Source of the DNA: Sabellastarte sp. h YS-2021
Taxonomy: Eukaryota > Annelida > Polychaeta > Sabellida > Sabellidae
NCBI GenBank assembly: GCA_964017235.1
Contig: OZ024928.1
Span: forward strand, 154,838,881 to 154,902,880
Direction of reading: 5' to 3'
DNA length: 64,000 bases
Below, piece after piece: positions 62,641-64,000 of this stretch. The position numbers and the translations under genes were made by a program. Within the stretch, counting starts at the first letter, position 1. Each line of letters begins with the position of its first letter. A model generated the notes under the pieces. That model was given only the letters and a program-made list of their open reading frames with translations. It was not told the origin of the DNA and searched no databases.

Positions 62641-63149
62641 ATACCCTTACTATATCCTGACAATAGCTCAGAGACAAATGCAGGTTTTTTAACCACTCTT
62701 CCTGAGCCAGTAAGTAAAAGTAGTCCGTCCTGTCATATTTTGGTCACATTATGCCGCTTATTTTATTAGTTTTATTGGCTATAAACAGTGAATTAAATAA
62801 ATAAATGTGTTGGAAGATATGACCACAGGCATATAAGATGAGACTACTGATTTGTGGCAACTTTTAATTTGGGTACTAAAGAAGAATGATTATTGTGTAA
62901 ATCACATGAATTAGGATAGGTGGATGTAAATAAGCCCAAGATTTTGAGGAACTGTCACAGAAATGGTTTAAATTTACAATTTTATTTCGTTAATACATCC
63001 TATCCAATGGACAATTGCTTTACCGGTCGGCGCGACCGGTCCCACCAAACGCCAGAAAAAGACGTCCTGTATAGAATACCGGCAGGACCGGTCAGGAGAG
63101 TGCATTCGCCAGGTGGCGCATCGTACTTCCTCTTTCTGTCTAGACATCG

Positions 63150-63180
63150 TGACGTCATAGCATCTTTTTCGTTTGGCGCA
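63150..63180 (+). promoter_or_regulatory. DIRS D CRE-like plus degenerate E2F-like motifs
   Basis: TGACGTCA at 63,150-63,157. TTTGGCGCA at 63,172-63,180 differs from the others at the last base. Confidence 0.45.
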
Positions 63181-63285
63181 TGGAGAGTGAAGACATGTTT
63201 TCTCGACAAGCGAATTTTTTGTTCTACACCAAACGCAACCATTTTATTTTACTTTTAAAGTTATTTAGAAGTATTATCTACAACT

Positions 63286-64000
63286 ATGTCATCTCCAGGA
63301 CAAAGACGAGGTTCCTGCGGGCACGCTATGGCTGGGTTCGACACCCACTCCAAGTGTGCACGTTGTAGGGACAAAGGGCTAGGCGACGACCCCTGCGTCC
63401 AGAAGAAGGAATGTGTTATCTGTAGAGGGTTTAACCCTGAACAGATCCAGCAATTGTCTACCCCTACTTATAAAGATAGGAAAGACAAGAAGGCGACTGC
63501 GTCCTCCTCCACTCCCACTCTTGTGGACCCTGCTCACGTTAGTGTGCTGGGTAAAGTGGAGAAGGTCAAGGCTGTTAATTCTACCCCTACGACCAAGAAG
63601 AAGAAGCGTAGTGAATCCCCCAAGCCTTCTTCCAATAAGAAGAAATCTTCCAGCAGTAAACCATCAGCTGAAGATTTGAAACAACTTGATGAGAAGTGGG
63701 CAGAAAGATTCTCCCGTCTTGAGGCAATGTTATTGGCCAAGACTTTCACTGTACCGGTTGAACCGGTTGTGAAACCAGCTTCAGATGTGACTCCCAGCCA
63801 GAAGCCTTTTTTTGATCCTGGTGCCACCACCAGCAAGCTGGCTGCAGAAAAATCCGGTCCCGGCCTTGATCAGGTCACCGGTGAGGCTGTAGAGGAGATG
63901 GAGACTACCACCCAGCCCCTTGGGGCTCCCGGTGCAGGGATAGCAACCCAGCCTGTTCAGGTCCCCGGTTCGTTCCCTGAAGTTCAGCCAACCGGTGAGG
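63286..64000 (+). CDS. DIRS D gag-like protein, N-terminal 238 codons, open to window end
   Basis: Starts MSSPGQRRGSCGH and reads without a stop to the last base. The Cys/His array is complete (C-G-H; C-A-R-C; C; C-V-I-C), followed by a Lys/Ser-rich stretch ('TTKKKKRSESPKPSSNKKK') that looks like a nuclear-localisation signal, a coiled segment '[19 protein letters not shown]', and Pro/Gly-rich repeats of 'ATQP' type. It does not have the N-terminal frameshift of copy A, so it shows the undamaged A/D-subfamily start. Confidence 0.9.
   Translation, partial: MSSPGQRRGSCGHAMAGFDTHSKCARCRDKGLGDDPCVQKKECVICRGFNPEQIQQLSTPTYKDRKDKKATASSSTPTLVDPAHVSVLGKVEKVKAVNSTPTTKKKKRSESPKPSSNKKKSSSSKPSAEDLKQLDEKWAERFSRLEAMLLAKTFTVPVEPVVKPASDVTPSQKPFFDPGATTSKLAAEKSGPGLDQVTGEAVEEMETTTQPLGAPGAGIATQPVQVPGSFPEVQPTGE

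Larger units (their letters stand above)
62983..64000 (+). mobile_element. DIRS retrotransposon copy D (A/D subfamily), cut by the window end
   Basis: Left end 'tatttcgttaatacatcc' after TTT (62,980-62,982), then 'ccaatggacaattgctttac' as in copy A. Left terminal repeat to about 63,172, then the gag ORF to the window edge. It lies about 500 bp downstream of the MCM8 stop, same strand. Confidence 0.93.

Overview
The window is eukaryotic nuclear DNA. It is AT-rich, intron-rich and repeat-dense. An animal MCM8 gene with canonical GT-AG introns, tRNA-derived SINEs, CR1/RTE-like LINE scraps and DIRS-type retrotransposons point to a marine invertebrate, most likely a bivalve or other mollusc (inference; no species-specific marker was recognised).

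Positions 1-20,200 hold no host gene I can support. They contain tandem arrays with units of about 351, 170, 132 and 135 bp, short hairpin-headed repeats, LINE fragments, two SINEs with clean target-site duplications, and a decayed DIRS gag copy near 1,675-2,690 that was itself hit by one of the SINEs.

Positions 20,261-62,484 are one host gene on the + strand: MCM8, the helicase-like MCM paralogue of homologous recombination. I assembled 15 coding exons whose splice phases all agree. They total 2,448 nt (815 codons plus stop), close to the 840 residues of human MCM8. The introns carry nearly all the remaining sequence. They include a minisatellite, 5S-rRNA-like fragments, an array of duplicated splice-donor-like motifs, hairpin-headed elements carrying arrays, a hAT MITE, LINE fragments and the DIRS elements.

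From 35.7 kb on, the dominant feature is a cluster of DIRS (tyrosine-recombinase) retrotransposons, all on the + strand. Copy A (35,697-42,013) is in intron 11, a 303-bp mini-DIRS (45,153-45,455) and copy B (45,711-54,364) are in intron 13, copy C (55,095-61,264) is in intron 14, and copy D (62,983 to beyond 64,000) lies just downstream of MCM8. Copies A and D form one subfamily by their termini; B and C form another. The full copies have inverted terminal repeats of about 190 bp, an internal complementary region matching the joined ends, a gag-like ORF with a Cys/His N-terminus and RG-rich tail, an RT/RNase H/methyltransferase-like ORF, and a tyrosine recombinase. Copy C is nearly intact. Copy B has lost the catalytic half of its recombinase to a 3.1-kb insertion containing an 835-bp direct repeat. 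Copy A is broken by single-base indels, mostly in homopolymer runs.

The most interesting signal is the coding layout of the DIRS elements. A previously hidden Cys-rich domain directly after gag lies in the same frame as the tyrosine recombinase. That frame stays open for about 2 kb across the whole RT/RNase H region, which is read in the +1 frame. The gag stop codon has the same context in all three copies: an ATGA overlap followed by CAATTA, a known leaky-stop context. This suggests programmed translation of the downstream ORFs.
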